A stretch of DNA of 18,397 nucleotides from JBKJZO01 sp046715235. GTDB taxonomy: Bacteria; Actinomycetota; Actinomycetes; BP-191. Under the pieces are notes generated by a model. It had not been told where the DNA came from. It saw only the letters and a list, made by a program, of their open reading frames with translations, and did not search any database. The stretch is taken from assembly GCA_046715235.1 (NCBI GenBank), contig JBKJZO010000172.1, forward strand, positions 1 through 18,397, written 5' to 3'. Below are positions 1 through 7,208 of the stretch, in pieces; position 1 is the first letter of the stretch, and every line of letters starts with the position of its first letter. Position numbers and translations under genes: made by a program.

Positions 1-284
1 GTCGTGGCAGCCGCCGGCGCCGCGGCCGCAGGAGCCGGCTCGGCGGCCTGCGCGGGTGCGGCGACCGGTGCGGAGCCGGCCCGCTCGTCGGCCTTGACGG
101 CCGTCTTGGCGCCGCCGCCGTCAGTGCTCGCCGTTGCGGCACCGTCGGACGGGTCGTAGTCGGCGAAGAAGTCCCACCACGCCTTATCGACCGAGTTGGG
201 GTCGTTCTGGTACTGGCGGTAGATCTCGTCGACAAGCCAGACATTTGTCCCGAAAGACGCCAAACGATCGGACTGGTTGGACAC
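1..284 (-). CDS. kgd: 2-oxoglutarate dehydrogenase E1/E2-like multifunctional enzyme, N-terminal fragment
   Basis: Only the first ~94 codons are in the window; the gene runs off the left edge. I translated the minus strand by hand from a GTG at 284. The start reads MSNQSDRLASFGTNVWLVDE and continues through a WWDFFADYDP segment. This is the short N-terminal helical domain (2-oxogl_dehyd_N) that opens E1o proteins, with the conserved pattern of an aromatic residue, two or three residues, then F near Y-x-P. It is followed by an Ala/Pro-rich linker, as in actinobacterial Kgd/OdhA, where the E2-type acyltransferase domain is fused ahead of the thiamine-diphosphate E1 domain. The enzyme oxidises 2-oxoglutarate in the TCA cycle. 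GTG was chosen because a GAAAGAGG ribosome site (296-303) lies 11 bases upstream and the FGxNxWLVxEhY block follows soon after. The E2 and E1 catalytic parts are not visible, so the fusion is inferred from the N-terminus. Confidence 0.88.
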   Translation of the reverse strand, partial: MSNQSDRLASFGTNVWLVDEIYRQYQNDPNSVDKAWWDFFADYDPSDGAATASTDGGGAKTAVKADERAGSAPVAAPAQAAEPAPAAAAPAAAT

Positions 285-333
285 CGGGGAAGTCGCCTCT
301 TTCGCGCGTTTGTCGCTGACTGATCAGCGGTTA

Positions 334-362
334 AGGCTACGCGCCCGGCGCATCAGCGTCGA
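334..362 (-). promoter_or_regulatory. candidate sigma-70-type promoter of kgd
   Basis: On the minus strand TCGACG (357-362) is followed after 17 bases by TAGCCT (334-339), a reasonable actinobacterial -35/-10 pair. The implied transcript start lies about 40 bases before the kgd GTG. It sits in the 103-base gap between the oxidoreductase stop and kgd. This was found by eye only; no terminator hairpin stands out in the gap. Confidence 0.35.
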
Positions 363-387
363 AACCTGCCGCCGCGCCCGCGCGTGA

Positions 388-1944
388 TCAGCGCGACGAA
401 ATACCAAGGTCCAGCAGGACGCGCACGGCCGCGTTGTGGCCGGCCGCGCCGATGACCGACCCGGCCGGGTGGCATCCGGCGCTGGCGGCGTAAAGGCCGT
501 CGACGCCTGTGGCGTAAGGCATCCGGTCGACGAAGGCGACCGCGTTGTCGACGTGGTGGATGTGTCCCCTGCTGATGCCGAAGTGCCGCTCGATGTCCGG
601 CGGCGTCAGCGCGAACGTGTCGACGACCAGGTCGGAGGTGCCTGGCGCGAAGCGGTCACAGATCGACAGGAGATGGTCGACGTACGGCTGCTTCTCGGCC
701 TCCCACGACGATCCTGCGACGTCCCAGGGCGCCCACTGCACGAACAAAGCGGACGAGTGGTGACCGGCGGCGTCCTGCAGCGATGGGTCGATGGTGGTGT
801 GGATGTACCACTCGATCGTCGGGAACTCGGCGAGCTTTCCTGCCTTCGCGTCGGCGTACGACGACCGCACGGCTTCGAGGACGTCGTCACCCTGGGGGAG
901 CAGGTGGATCGTGGCCTGATGCTGCCCGCGGTCGGCCGGCAGGCAGGTGAACGTCGGGAGTCCGCGCAACGCGAGATTGACCTTCATCGTCGTGCCGCGA
1001 TGGGTCCAGCCGTCGATGCGGTCGGTGAGCGCTGCCGGCAGGTCGGCCATCTCGCGCAGGCGGAACGGGTCGCATCCCGCGACGACGACCGGCGCGCTGA
1101 TCGTCCGGCCGTCCTCGAGGGCCACGCCATCGATGACGCCGCCGGCCGTCGTGACGCGCGCGACCGGCGTACCGGCGAGGATGGTCGCGCCGGCTTTGAC
1201 CGCCTGCTCCGCGATGAGTCGCGACACGGTGCCCATGCCGCCGCGCACGACCATCCACGTGCCGTCGCCGCCGGGGAGCCGGCACATGTTGTGCACGAGG
1301 AAGTTGTGACCGGAGCCTGGTGTGTCGATCGTGCCGTCGAGTCCGCTCAGTCCATCGGTGACCGCGTACATCGCCTTGACCAGATCGCTGCGGAAGCCGA
1401 AGCGGTCGAGGTAGTCGCCCACACTGCCTCGACATAGGTCGACGAACGTGTCGCGCAGCTCCGCGCGCACGTGCCGCTCTGCGGTTTCCTCGACCGAGAG
1501 CGGCTCGGCGAGCCACGTCGGCGCGATGTCCTCGCGCAGCGCGGCGATCTCTGCCTGCATCGCCTCGTCAGCGGCCCAGTCGGCCTCGCTGAAGAACTCG
1601 ACGTACTGGCGTCTCGTCGCATCGCGGTCGGAGCCGAAGAGCAGGTAGCGGTCGTCAGTCGTCGGCAGGAAGTAGTGCGGGTCGCGGCGCAGCGTCGGCA
1701 CATCGATGCCCAGCAGCGCCGGAAGTTCGGGCGGCATTAGGCCGAGCAGGTAGGAGCCGGTCGACTGCGCGAGGCCAGGGACCTTCGAGAACGGCATCTC
1801 CGTGCGCGTCGCCCCGCCGATCTCAGACCCCGCCTCGACGACAACGACGGAGAGTCCCGCGCGGGCCAACATCGTCGCCGCGACCAGCCCGTTGTGTCCT
1901 GCACCGATGACGACGACGTCGGCGCGCGTCGGCAGCGCCGTCAC
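388..1944 (-). CDS. FAD-dependent phytoene desaturase-like oxidoreductase (COG1233/PYROXD2-like)
   Basis: A 518-residue flavoprotein. Residues 9-37 form a Rossmann dinucleotide-binding fold with VIGAGHNGL (GxGxxG) and the acidic end of beta-2 at VVVVEA. A GG-x-x-x-R-like stretch (IGGATRTE) follows. The C-terminus has the second FAD contact typical of the amine oxidase/phytoene desaturase superfamily (GLYAASAGCHPAGSVIGAAGHNAA region). The length fits NAD(P)/FAD-dependent oxidoreductases of the COG1233 group, whose substrate is usually unknown. No crt genes are nearby, so a carotenoid role is not supported. GTG at 1944 was chosen because its GTG overlaps the TGA of the upstream DUF3052 gene (GTGA, 1941-1944), which implies translational coupling. 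The open frame extends further upstream but would then run through DUF3052. The fold is secure; the reaction is not known. Confidence 0.82.
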   Translation of the reverse strand: MTALPTRADVVVIGAGHNGLVAATMLARAGLSVVVVEAGSEIGGATRTEMPFSKVPGLAQSTGSYLLGLMPPELPALLGIDVPTLRRDPHYFLPTTDDRYLLFGSDRDATRRQYVEFFSEADWAADEAMQAEIAALREDIAPTWLAEPLSVEETAERHVRAELRDTFVDLCRGSVGDYLDRFGFRSDLVKAMYAVTDGLSGLDGTIDTPGSGHNFLVHNMCRLPGGDGTWMVVRGGMGTVSRLIAEQAVKAGATILAGTPVARVTTAGGVIDGVALEDGRTISAPVVVAGCDPFRLREMADLPAALTDRIDGWTHRGTTMKVNLALRGLPTFTCLPADRGQHQATIHLLPQGDDVLEAVRSSYADAKAGKLAEFPTIEWYIHTTIDPSLQDAAGHHSSALFVQWAPWDVAGSSWEAEKQPYVDHLLSICDRFAPGTSDLVVDTFALTPPDIERHFGISRGHIHHVDNAVAFVDRMPYATGVDGLYAASAGCHPAGSVIGAAGHNAAVRVLLDLGISSR

Positions 1945-2372
1945 CTGAGCGCCTTCCTGTCCGCCACGCGGTAGACGAGCTGCAGGCCTGACCAGGCATC
2001 GGAGATCGCGGCGACCTTGTTGTCGACCAAGCCGATGTCGACCGCGTGGTCGCGGATCGCGTTCTCGGTCACGTCGCTGACGAAGCCGCCCGCCTTGCGC
2101 GGCCACGCCACCCACAGCCGTCCCGACGGTGTGATCCGTTTGGTCAGCGGCTCGAATCGGGCCATTAGCTGGGTTTGGGTGCGCACGAAAAGCACCACGA
2201 CGTCGTACGGCGAGCTCCCGGCCCGTGCGTGTACCACGACGCCCGGAGGCAGATCGGCAAGGTCGGCGGACTCAAACTCGCTCGGTGCGTTGACGAGCAG
2301 GACCCGGCTTTCCTCCTTGATGCCCAGCTTGCGCGCCAGTGGCGTGCCCGAGTACCCCGCAGCCGCGCTCAC
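1941..2372 (-). CDS. DUF3052 family protein
   Basis: A 143-residue protein starting MSAAAGYSGTPLARKLGIKE and containing LWVAWPRKAGGFVSDVTE in its second half. This matches my recollection of DUF3052, a small family common in Actinobacteria with no established function. It has no signal peptide or membrane segment, so it is probably cytosolic. The start is GTG at 2372. It lacks a well-spaced Shine-Dalgarno; the AGGAGG that ends the preceding gene is too far upstream. A TAGGCT -10-like hexamer lies just upstream, so the message may be leaderless. Its stop overlaps the start of the FAD oxidoreductase, so the two are probably made together. The 21-base gap to the glycan block would also permit read-through. 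Confidence 0.75.
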   Translation of the reverse strand: MSAAAGYSGTPLARKLGIKEESRVLLVNAPSEFESADLADLPPGVVVHARAGSSPYDVVVLFVRTQTQLMARFEPLTKRITPSGRLWVAWPRKAGGFVSDVTENAIRDHAVDIGLVDNKVAAISDAWSGLQLVYRVADRKALR

Positions 2373-2379
2373 GCGGCCG

Positions 2380-2385
2380 AGCCTA
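2380..2385 (-). promoter_or_regulatory. candidate -10 box, possibly giving a leaderless DUF3052 transcript
   Basis: On the minus strand TAGGCT lies 7 bases before the GTG at 2372, so a transcript would begin at or next to the start codon. I see no convincing -35 at the usual spacing, which keeps confidence low. Confidence 0.25.
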
Positions 2386-2393
2386 TCCGCGAG

Positions 2394-2954
2394 CTACCTC
2401 CTGGTATCACCTGGGCCGCAGGCGATTTTGTCTTTGTTGCTGTCCAGCTTCAACGAGTCCTTGCCGGTCACCGCGATGCCTGCAGGCAGAATGAGCCGCA
2501 CTTTCTCACAGGTCCACGTCTGGCCAGGACGAGGCGCTGGCAAACACGAAGCCCCTCCGCCATATCCCGCGACACAGCCATTGACCAGTACGCCAGCCTT
2601 CGGGAGTACCTCCCCTGGCTTAATGTCACGTTTGTTCATCTTCACGTTGGTCGCTTGCTTCTTGGTCCCCTCGTTCACGCCAGCGGCATCGCTGTTGACG
2701 CCGCTGTTCGAGTTGGCCTTGCCGGCAGCCTCAGCGAGTGAGGTGTGCTTCCGCTTCGCCGGATCGAATCCTTCCTTTGGCGAGCCGTCAGCGTTCTGCA
2801 CCCTGTCGCGGGCTGCCTTCCGCGACTCCTTGACGACGGTCTTCCCGCGCGGTGCCGCCGTGGCCCCGACACCGACCACGACGAACGCCAGCCCAATCAG
2901 CAGGGCTAGTGCGCCGAGTAGCAACAGCTTGTGGTGTAGCACTTTCGCGGTCAT
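2394..2954 (-). CDS. small membrane-anchored, Cys-containing hypothetical protein
   Basis: A 186-residue protein I do not recognise. Residues 9-34 are one long hydrophobic segment (LLLLGALALLIGLAFVVVGV core), preceded by Lys/His. This fits a signal anchor with the rest outside the cell. Residues 36-110 are highly polar, rich in Lys, Asn, Ala and Ser, and probably disordered. The C-terminal ~70 residues carry four cysteines (127, 137, 149, 179) and end in DSNKDKIACG, which loosely resembles the D-x-D/N-x-D...C calcium-loop ending of Excalibur domains. The ATG at 2954 overlaps the stop of the copper-radical oxidase gene (ATGA, 2951-2954), so the two are coupled. An accessory or anchoring role for the oxidase or its glycan is an inference. 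An in-frame ATG at 2969 is possible but would overlap the oxidase more deeply. Confidence 0.7.
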   Translation of the reverse strand: MTAKVLHHKLLLLGALALLIGLAFVVVGVGATAAPRGKTVVKESRKAARDRVQNADGSPKEGFDPAKRKHTSLAEAAGKANSNSGVNSDAAGVNEGTKKQATNVKMNKRDIKPGEVLPKAGVLVNGCVAGYGGGASCLPAPRPGQTWTCEKVRLILPAGIAVTGKDSLKLDSNKDKIACGPGDTRR

Positions 2955-5521
2955 GAGATCGTGATCCACTTCGAGGTTGAAGGAACGCCGCTACTGTCGC
3001 TGACAGTCAGCATGTACGGACCAGGGGGAAGAAGCGCACGGTTCGTCGGAACAGCTGCCGCACGAGTAGCACCAAACCCGGTGATCGGTAGGTCAACCAG
3101 TCGAGCATTCGTGTCCGTCTGGTGCGTCGCTGACTGCGGGGCAGTGAGGGACGCACTAACGACAGTCTCGGTCACCGTCAGACTGACCGACTGCCCGTAT
3201 GTCGCCGTTGCAGGACCGGACACTGTCGGACGAGCCTCCTGGAACAGGTACGGCGGCTCGAAGATCGAGATGCGGAAATCCCAGGAATTGTCAGCCGTGT
3301 TGTTGCCGAAGACAGCCACCCGTCCATCTGTGAGCAACAGCGATGACGAGTGATATCCACGTCCCACCGGGTCGTTGGCGACATCGACCCAGGAATTGGT
3401 GCTCGGTACGTACACCGACGACTCGAGCACCGGCGTACCACGGTTGCCCTTCGCCCCACCAGTCGCAAGGACAGTGCGGTTGGGCAACGTCGTCATGTTG
3501 ACGTAGGCACGGCCACCACCCGGCAGCGACGGGCCCGGTGTGTACGCAGGGCTCGGAGCGTTCAGGTTGATGAGATCCACCTTGTCGGTGCCGTCAGAGT
3601 TGTTTTCGGTGTGACCACCACCAGCGATCATCACCGTCTGGTTCTGCGCGGGTGGCAGCAGTACAGAGCCGGCCTGATCGCGCAGGTTCGGGTCACGCAG
3701 TCCCGGCACATCACCGATCGTGGCGTTGCGCCAGTTGTAGATGCTCGCTCCGGTACCGGGCAGCTGATTACCGAAGGTGTGCCCGCCGGAGTAGAACATC
3801 CGACCGTCTGCCATCAGGTACATGTGCGGGTAGGTGCCCCAGAAGGAGTACGTCTGCGGTACCTCGGTGCGACCGAGCCACCTGTTCTGCGAGTACGAGA
3901 ACATCTCGGTACCGACGTTGCCGTCACCGGTGCCGTTCAGCCCGCCAGCTGCCCAGATGTCACCGTTCTCCAACTTCGTCAACGACGGATACCAGTGCTC
4001 TTCCGGCATGTCGCCGATCCTCGTATACGAGTTCGTGGCCGGGTCGAAGGTGTAGCTGAACTTGGCTCCCTGGAATGTGGTGGCTCCGTTCACTCCCGGG
4101 TAGCCCTTCGTTCCTCCAGCGAGCAGAACACGACCGTCAGGCAGAACGACGTGACCAGCACAGAACATGTCGCTCGGCGTCGAGACGTCGCTGAACGAGT
4201 TGTTCGACGGGTCCCAGATCATGGACTTGAACAGGCCTGCGCTGAAGAGCGTGGGATCACTGCCTGAACCAGCGGTAAGCAGCACCCGACCGTCACGCAA
4301 CAGCGTTGCGTGCATAGCCCGGACTTCACCGGGGGCATTGATCGTGGTCCATCGACCTGTCGTTGCCAGATCGCCAGGCGGCGGCGGCGGTGGCGGTGGT
4401 GGTGGCGGCGGTGGCGGCGGCGTGGTGCCGCCGACAGCTGTCAGGGCATACCCATGTGTCAGCAACGTGCCATTGGCAGACGTTGACACGCCGAACGTGA
4501 TCCGGTCGGTGCCCGCAGGGATCGGTGGCGTTACTGCCGATACCTCTGTCCAGGAGTCAGTAGCAGGCAGAGAAGCAACATCCGTCCAGTACTGCCAACC
4601 GGAAGCGGTGTGCCGGAACAGCGTCACTGCATTGCGCGTCGAGGTGCTCTTGTACCAAACAGACATCGTGTAGGTGCTCGTCGGATCAACGTTCGGTGCA
4701 CAGCCAACAGTCTCGTCAGGTACGAGCTTGCGGTCGCCGCTGGAGTAGTCGCTGATCGCGATGCTCCACGACCGGCCAGTGCGGCCAGCAGGGATGTCCG
4801 TCGAGGCAACTTGCGACTCCGTATGCGTGCCCCAGCCTGTCCGCTGGAAGCACGAAGGAGTCGGGCTGCCCGTGGCCAGGTCACCGTTGACGACGAGGTT
4901 GCCCGGCGTCGGAGGCGGAGTTGTCGGGGGCGCGGTTGTCGGAGGAGGAGTTGTCGGAGGCGCGGTCGTTGGGGGCGGCGTGGTTCCGCCAGTGCCCGGC
5001 ATCGAGAAGTCGTCAACAACCAGCGTCCCGTTGCCGTTGATGCCCAGACCCCAGGAAATCTGATCCGTCCCCTCAGGGATAACAGGTGTCTGAGCGGTGT
5101 ACTGCGTGAATTCTGCTGCAGCTGGTGCCTGAGCGACATCGGTCCAATACGTCCACCCAGCCGACGTGTGGCGGAACAACGTCATGTTGGCGGCTCTCGT
5201 ACTCCGATACCAGACGGACAGGTCGTATTGACTGCCTGGAGTTACCGCTGGCGCACAACTCGCGCTCTCGGTCTGGATCACCTTGCGATCCCCGCTGGAA
5301 TAGTCGCTCATCTCGATCTGTGCGCCGCGACCACTGCGCCCGGCAACAGAGGTCATCGCGACGGTGTGCGAGCCCCATCCAGCGAGCTGGAAGCAACTGA
5401 ATGTGTCGCCAGCTCCCGCCTCGAGATCACCGTTCTGCACCGGAACGTACGGAGCCGCGTGCGATGGCTCGACTGCGAGAACAGTCGAGACCAGCACGAG
5501 AGCGAGGAACCGCTTTTTCAC
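2951..5521 (-). CDS. secreted copper-radical oxidase (galactose oxidase/GlxA-like, AA5) with two N-terminal carbohydrate-binding-like modules
   Basis: An 856-residue exported protein. Residues 1-23 are a signal peptide (MKKRFLALVLVSTVLAVEPS, then HAA). Residues ~26-176 and ~208-363 are two similar beta-rich modules sharing CFQ-x-x-GWG-x-H, DYSSGDRK, SVWY and LFRHT. A Pro/Thr linker (177-206) separates them, and a 15-proline run (368-382) precedes the catalytic part. Residues ~388-760 are kelch repeats and ~762-856 an E-set domain (DUF1929), as in galactose oxidase. By motif comparison all copper-site residues are present: Cys454 (DMFCAGH) and Tyr511 (HWYPSL) for the Tyr-Cys cofactor, Tyr723 and His724 (GRGYHSSSLLL), and His800 (SATHQTDTNAR). 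The residue aligning with the stacking Trp290 of galactose oxidase appears to be Tyr568. The family oxidises primary alcohols or aldehydes to aldehydes or acids, producing H2O2. GTG start at 5521 with GAGAGG upstream. It follows the GT39-like gene by 7 bases. Confidence 0.88.
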   Translation of the reverse strand: MKKRFLALVLVSTVLAVEPSHAAPYVPVQNGDLEAGAGDTFSCFQLAGWGSHTVAMTSVAGRSGRGAQIEMSDYSSGDRKVIQTESASCAPAVTPGSQYDLSVWYRSTRAANMTLFRHTSAGWTYWTDVAQAPAAAEFTQYTAQTPVIPEGTDQISWGLGINGNGTLVVDDFSMPGTGGTTPPPTTAPPTTPPPTTAPPTTPPPTPGNLVVNGDLATGSPTPSCFQRTGWGTHTESQVASTDIPAGRTGRSWSIAISDYSSGDRKLVPDETVGCAPNVDPTSTYTMSVWYKSTSTRNAVTLFRHTASGWQYWTDVASLPATDSWTEVSAVTPPIPAGTDRITFGVSTSANGTLLTHGYALTAVGGTTPPPPPPPPPPPPPPPGDLATTGRWTTINAPGEVRAMHATLLRDGRVLLTAGSGSDPTLFSAGLFKSMIWDPSNNSFSDVSTPSDMFCAGHVVLPDGRVLLAGGTKGYPGVNGATTFQGAKFSYTFDPATNSYTRIGDMPEEHWYPSLTKLENGDIWAAGGLNGTGDGNVGTEMFSYSQNRWLGRTEVPQTYSFWGTYPHMYLMADGRMFYSGGHTFGNQLPGTGASIYNWRNATIGDVPGLRDPNLRDQAGSVLLPPAQNQTVMIAGGGHTENNSDGTDKVDLINLNAPSPAYTPGPSLPGGGRAYVNMTTLPNRTVLATGGAKGNRGTPVLESSVYVPSTNSWVDVANDPVGRGYHSSSLLLTDGRVAVFGNNTADNSWDFRISIFEPPYLFQEARPTVSGPATATYGQSVSLTVTETVVSASLTAPQSATHQTDTNARLVDLPITGFGATRAAAVPTNRALLPPGPYMLTVSDSSGVPSTSKWITIS

Positions 5522-5528
5522 GTGTGTA

Positions 5529-7208
5529 CTACCTCTCGATTTTCAGGACCGAGTTGCCACCGAAGCCAGCAACCACGACCCCGTGATTCACGGCGTTCTG
5601 CAACTCGTGCAACCCGAGGTAACCGATGTTCGCCGTGACCGTCGAGTTGACGATCACGTAGTCGATCGCTCTCCACCCGGTGGAATGCGCAGCGTTGAAA
5701 GACTTCGGGTCAAGGTCGACTTTTTCAACGGAAATGACGCTCCACTCGTCCGGCCACCCTGCATCCCGCAAGTCCTGCCACATGCTCGGTGGCACGGCAA
5801 CGACCTCATCACGAGCGAGGTTCGCCTTGACCCAGTCAACGGTGGCCACCCAGTCCTTGTTCTTGTCCTTGCTCAGCGTGTTGGAGTTGTGCTGCTCCCA
5901 CGACGGCATCGACGCAAACCAGAACGCAGCCACCATCACAATCGCAACGCCGCCTTGAATAGCGCGGCGTCCGAACAGGATCATGTTGATCTTCACGTTT
6001 CGCCGGCGGATTAGTGCCACATCGCCCGCCGTGCTGACCCCGACGCGAGCGACCACCCGACGCAGGTATTCCTTGTAGTTGTCGCCGCGCGAAGCCCACG
6101 TCCAGACAACGTCAGCCTGCGCCCCGATAGCCAATGCCAGGAACGGCAGCACGGCCACCACGTACATGGCCGGTAGGTAGCCTTTGGACGCGATCACTGG
6201 CAGGAAGAACGACAAGATCGCCATAGCCAGCCAGCGTGTTTGGCGGCGGGTGACGAGCAACACGGCGCAGATGATGCCGCCCCAGAGCAGGTACTCGTCG
6301 AAGAACATCCATCCAGAAATCAGGTGCGACTTCGAACTGCCACTTTCCCAGATGTATCCAGAGCCCTGGCGTTCGACGAACTGGAACATCAGTGCATCCC
6401 ACAACGTGGAGCGATCCTCCCGTGGCAGCAGCTCTCCCTTGAGCAATGCCATGAGCGGGTACGCCGACAGGGCCAGCCCGCCGATCGTCAAGAAGCCGAG
6501 GATGGAGAACGACCGGGTGCGTTTGTGGCTGTTCTGCCATAGCAGGAACAGCAACGCTGGCCCGTAGATCGCCATCGTCTCCTTCGAGAGCACACCCATC
6601 GAAAAACAGATGCCCGCCCCAATGTGGGCGGCCAGGTTGTGCTTCTTGTCCATCACCAGCAGGAACGCCGCGAGGATCCACGGCATCGCGATGTTGTCGA
6701 GAAAGACCTGACGACCCAGCTCCACCGACAGCGGACTGAACACGAAGAACGCGACAGCTACCGCCGCGAACACCGGACGACAACGAAGCCGACGTGCGAG
6801 GGCGTACACAAGGACAGCGTTCACAACCAGATACGCCGCAACGACGTGGCGCATAGAGCCAATCGCACTCCCACCGACACCGAGCAGTCTCGGAATCCAG
6901 CCGAAGGCAGCAAGCTGCATCCAGCCGAACGGTGGGTGGTCGTACCAGTACGAATACGGAGCGAGCCGGCCATCCCAGATGGCCATGGCCTGGAAGGTGT
7001 AGGTGCCTTCGTCATCTTGGAAGGCCGGGGCGTTGGCGACATTCGTGAACGCGACGATCGCGGAAACGACCGCAACAAGCAGGTAGGGGAGCCAGGTCGC
7101 CCAGCGCCTCGGTGTACGACGACGCTTCGGCAACTCGTCTTGAGGCCCGAGCCTGCGCTCGACGATTGGCTTGTCGAGCAGTCTCTCGAACGCGCTGATC
7201 GTGGTCAC
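5529..7208 (-). CDS. GT-C fold membrane glycosyltransferase (GT39/ArnT-like)
   Basis: A 559-residue polytopic membrane protein. A cytoplasmic basic N-terminus (~1-38) precedes the first membrane helix (~39-58). The first outer loop then carries FQDDEGTYTFQA (Asp65, Asp66, Glu67) and YWYDHPPFGW (Asp90 to Pro93). This acidic-pair plus HPP pattern is characteristic of the PMT/ArnT superfamily, which uses polyprenyl-phosphate sugars. About eight to ten further hydrophobic segments follow, and residues ~440-559 form a soluble, probably extracytoplasmic tail. The likely role is transfer of a lipid-linked sugar to an extracytoplasmic acceptor, perhaps the glycan made by the neighbouring GT2. Donor and acceptor cannot be read from sequence. 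The GTG start at 7208 overlaps the GT2 stop (GTGA, 7205-7208), so the two glycosyltransferases are translationally coupled. Confidence 0.8.
   Translation of the reverse strand: MTTISAFERLLDKPIVERRLGPQDELPKRRRTPRRWATWLPYLLVAVVSAIVAFTNVANAPAFQDDEGTYTFQAMAIWDGRLAPYSYWYDHPPFGWMQLAAFGWIPRLLGVGGSAIGSMRHVVAAYLVVNAVLVYALARRLRCRPVFAAVAVAFFVFSPLSVELGRQVFLDNIAMPWILAAFLLVMDKKHNLAAHIGAGICFSMGVLSKETMAIYGPALLFLLWQNSHKRTRSFSILGFLTIGGLALSAYPLMALLKGELLPREDRSTLWDALMFQFVERQGSGYIWESGSSKSHLISGWMFFDEYLLWGGIICAVLLVTRRQTRWLAMAILSFFLPVIASKGYLPAMYVVAVLPFLALAIGAQADVVWTWASRGDNYKEYLRRVVARVGVSTAGDVALIRRRNVKINMILFGRRAIQGGVAIVMVAAFWFASMPSWEQHNSNTLSKDKNKDWVATVDWVKANLARDEVVAVPPSMWQDLRDAGWPDEWSVISVEKVDLDPKSFNAAHSTGWRAIDYVIVNSTVTANIGYLGLHELQNAVNHGVVVAGFGGNSVLKIER

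Noticed and set aside
436..1437. Long plus-strand open frame opposite the FAD oxidoreductase
   Set aside because: It lies entirely antisense to a gene with clear Rossmann motifs; its Arg/Asp/Val-rich translation has no recognisable domain and is expected in GC-rich DNA.
4370..4425. GGC/GGT run as a DNA microsatellite of its own
   Set aside because: It is the codon run for 15 prolines in the oxidase linker and is explained by the protein.
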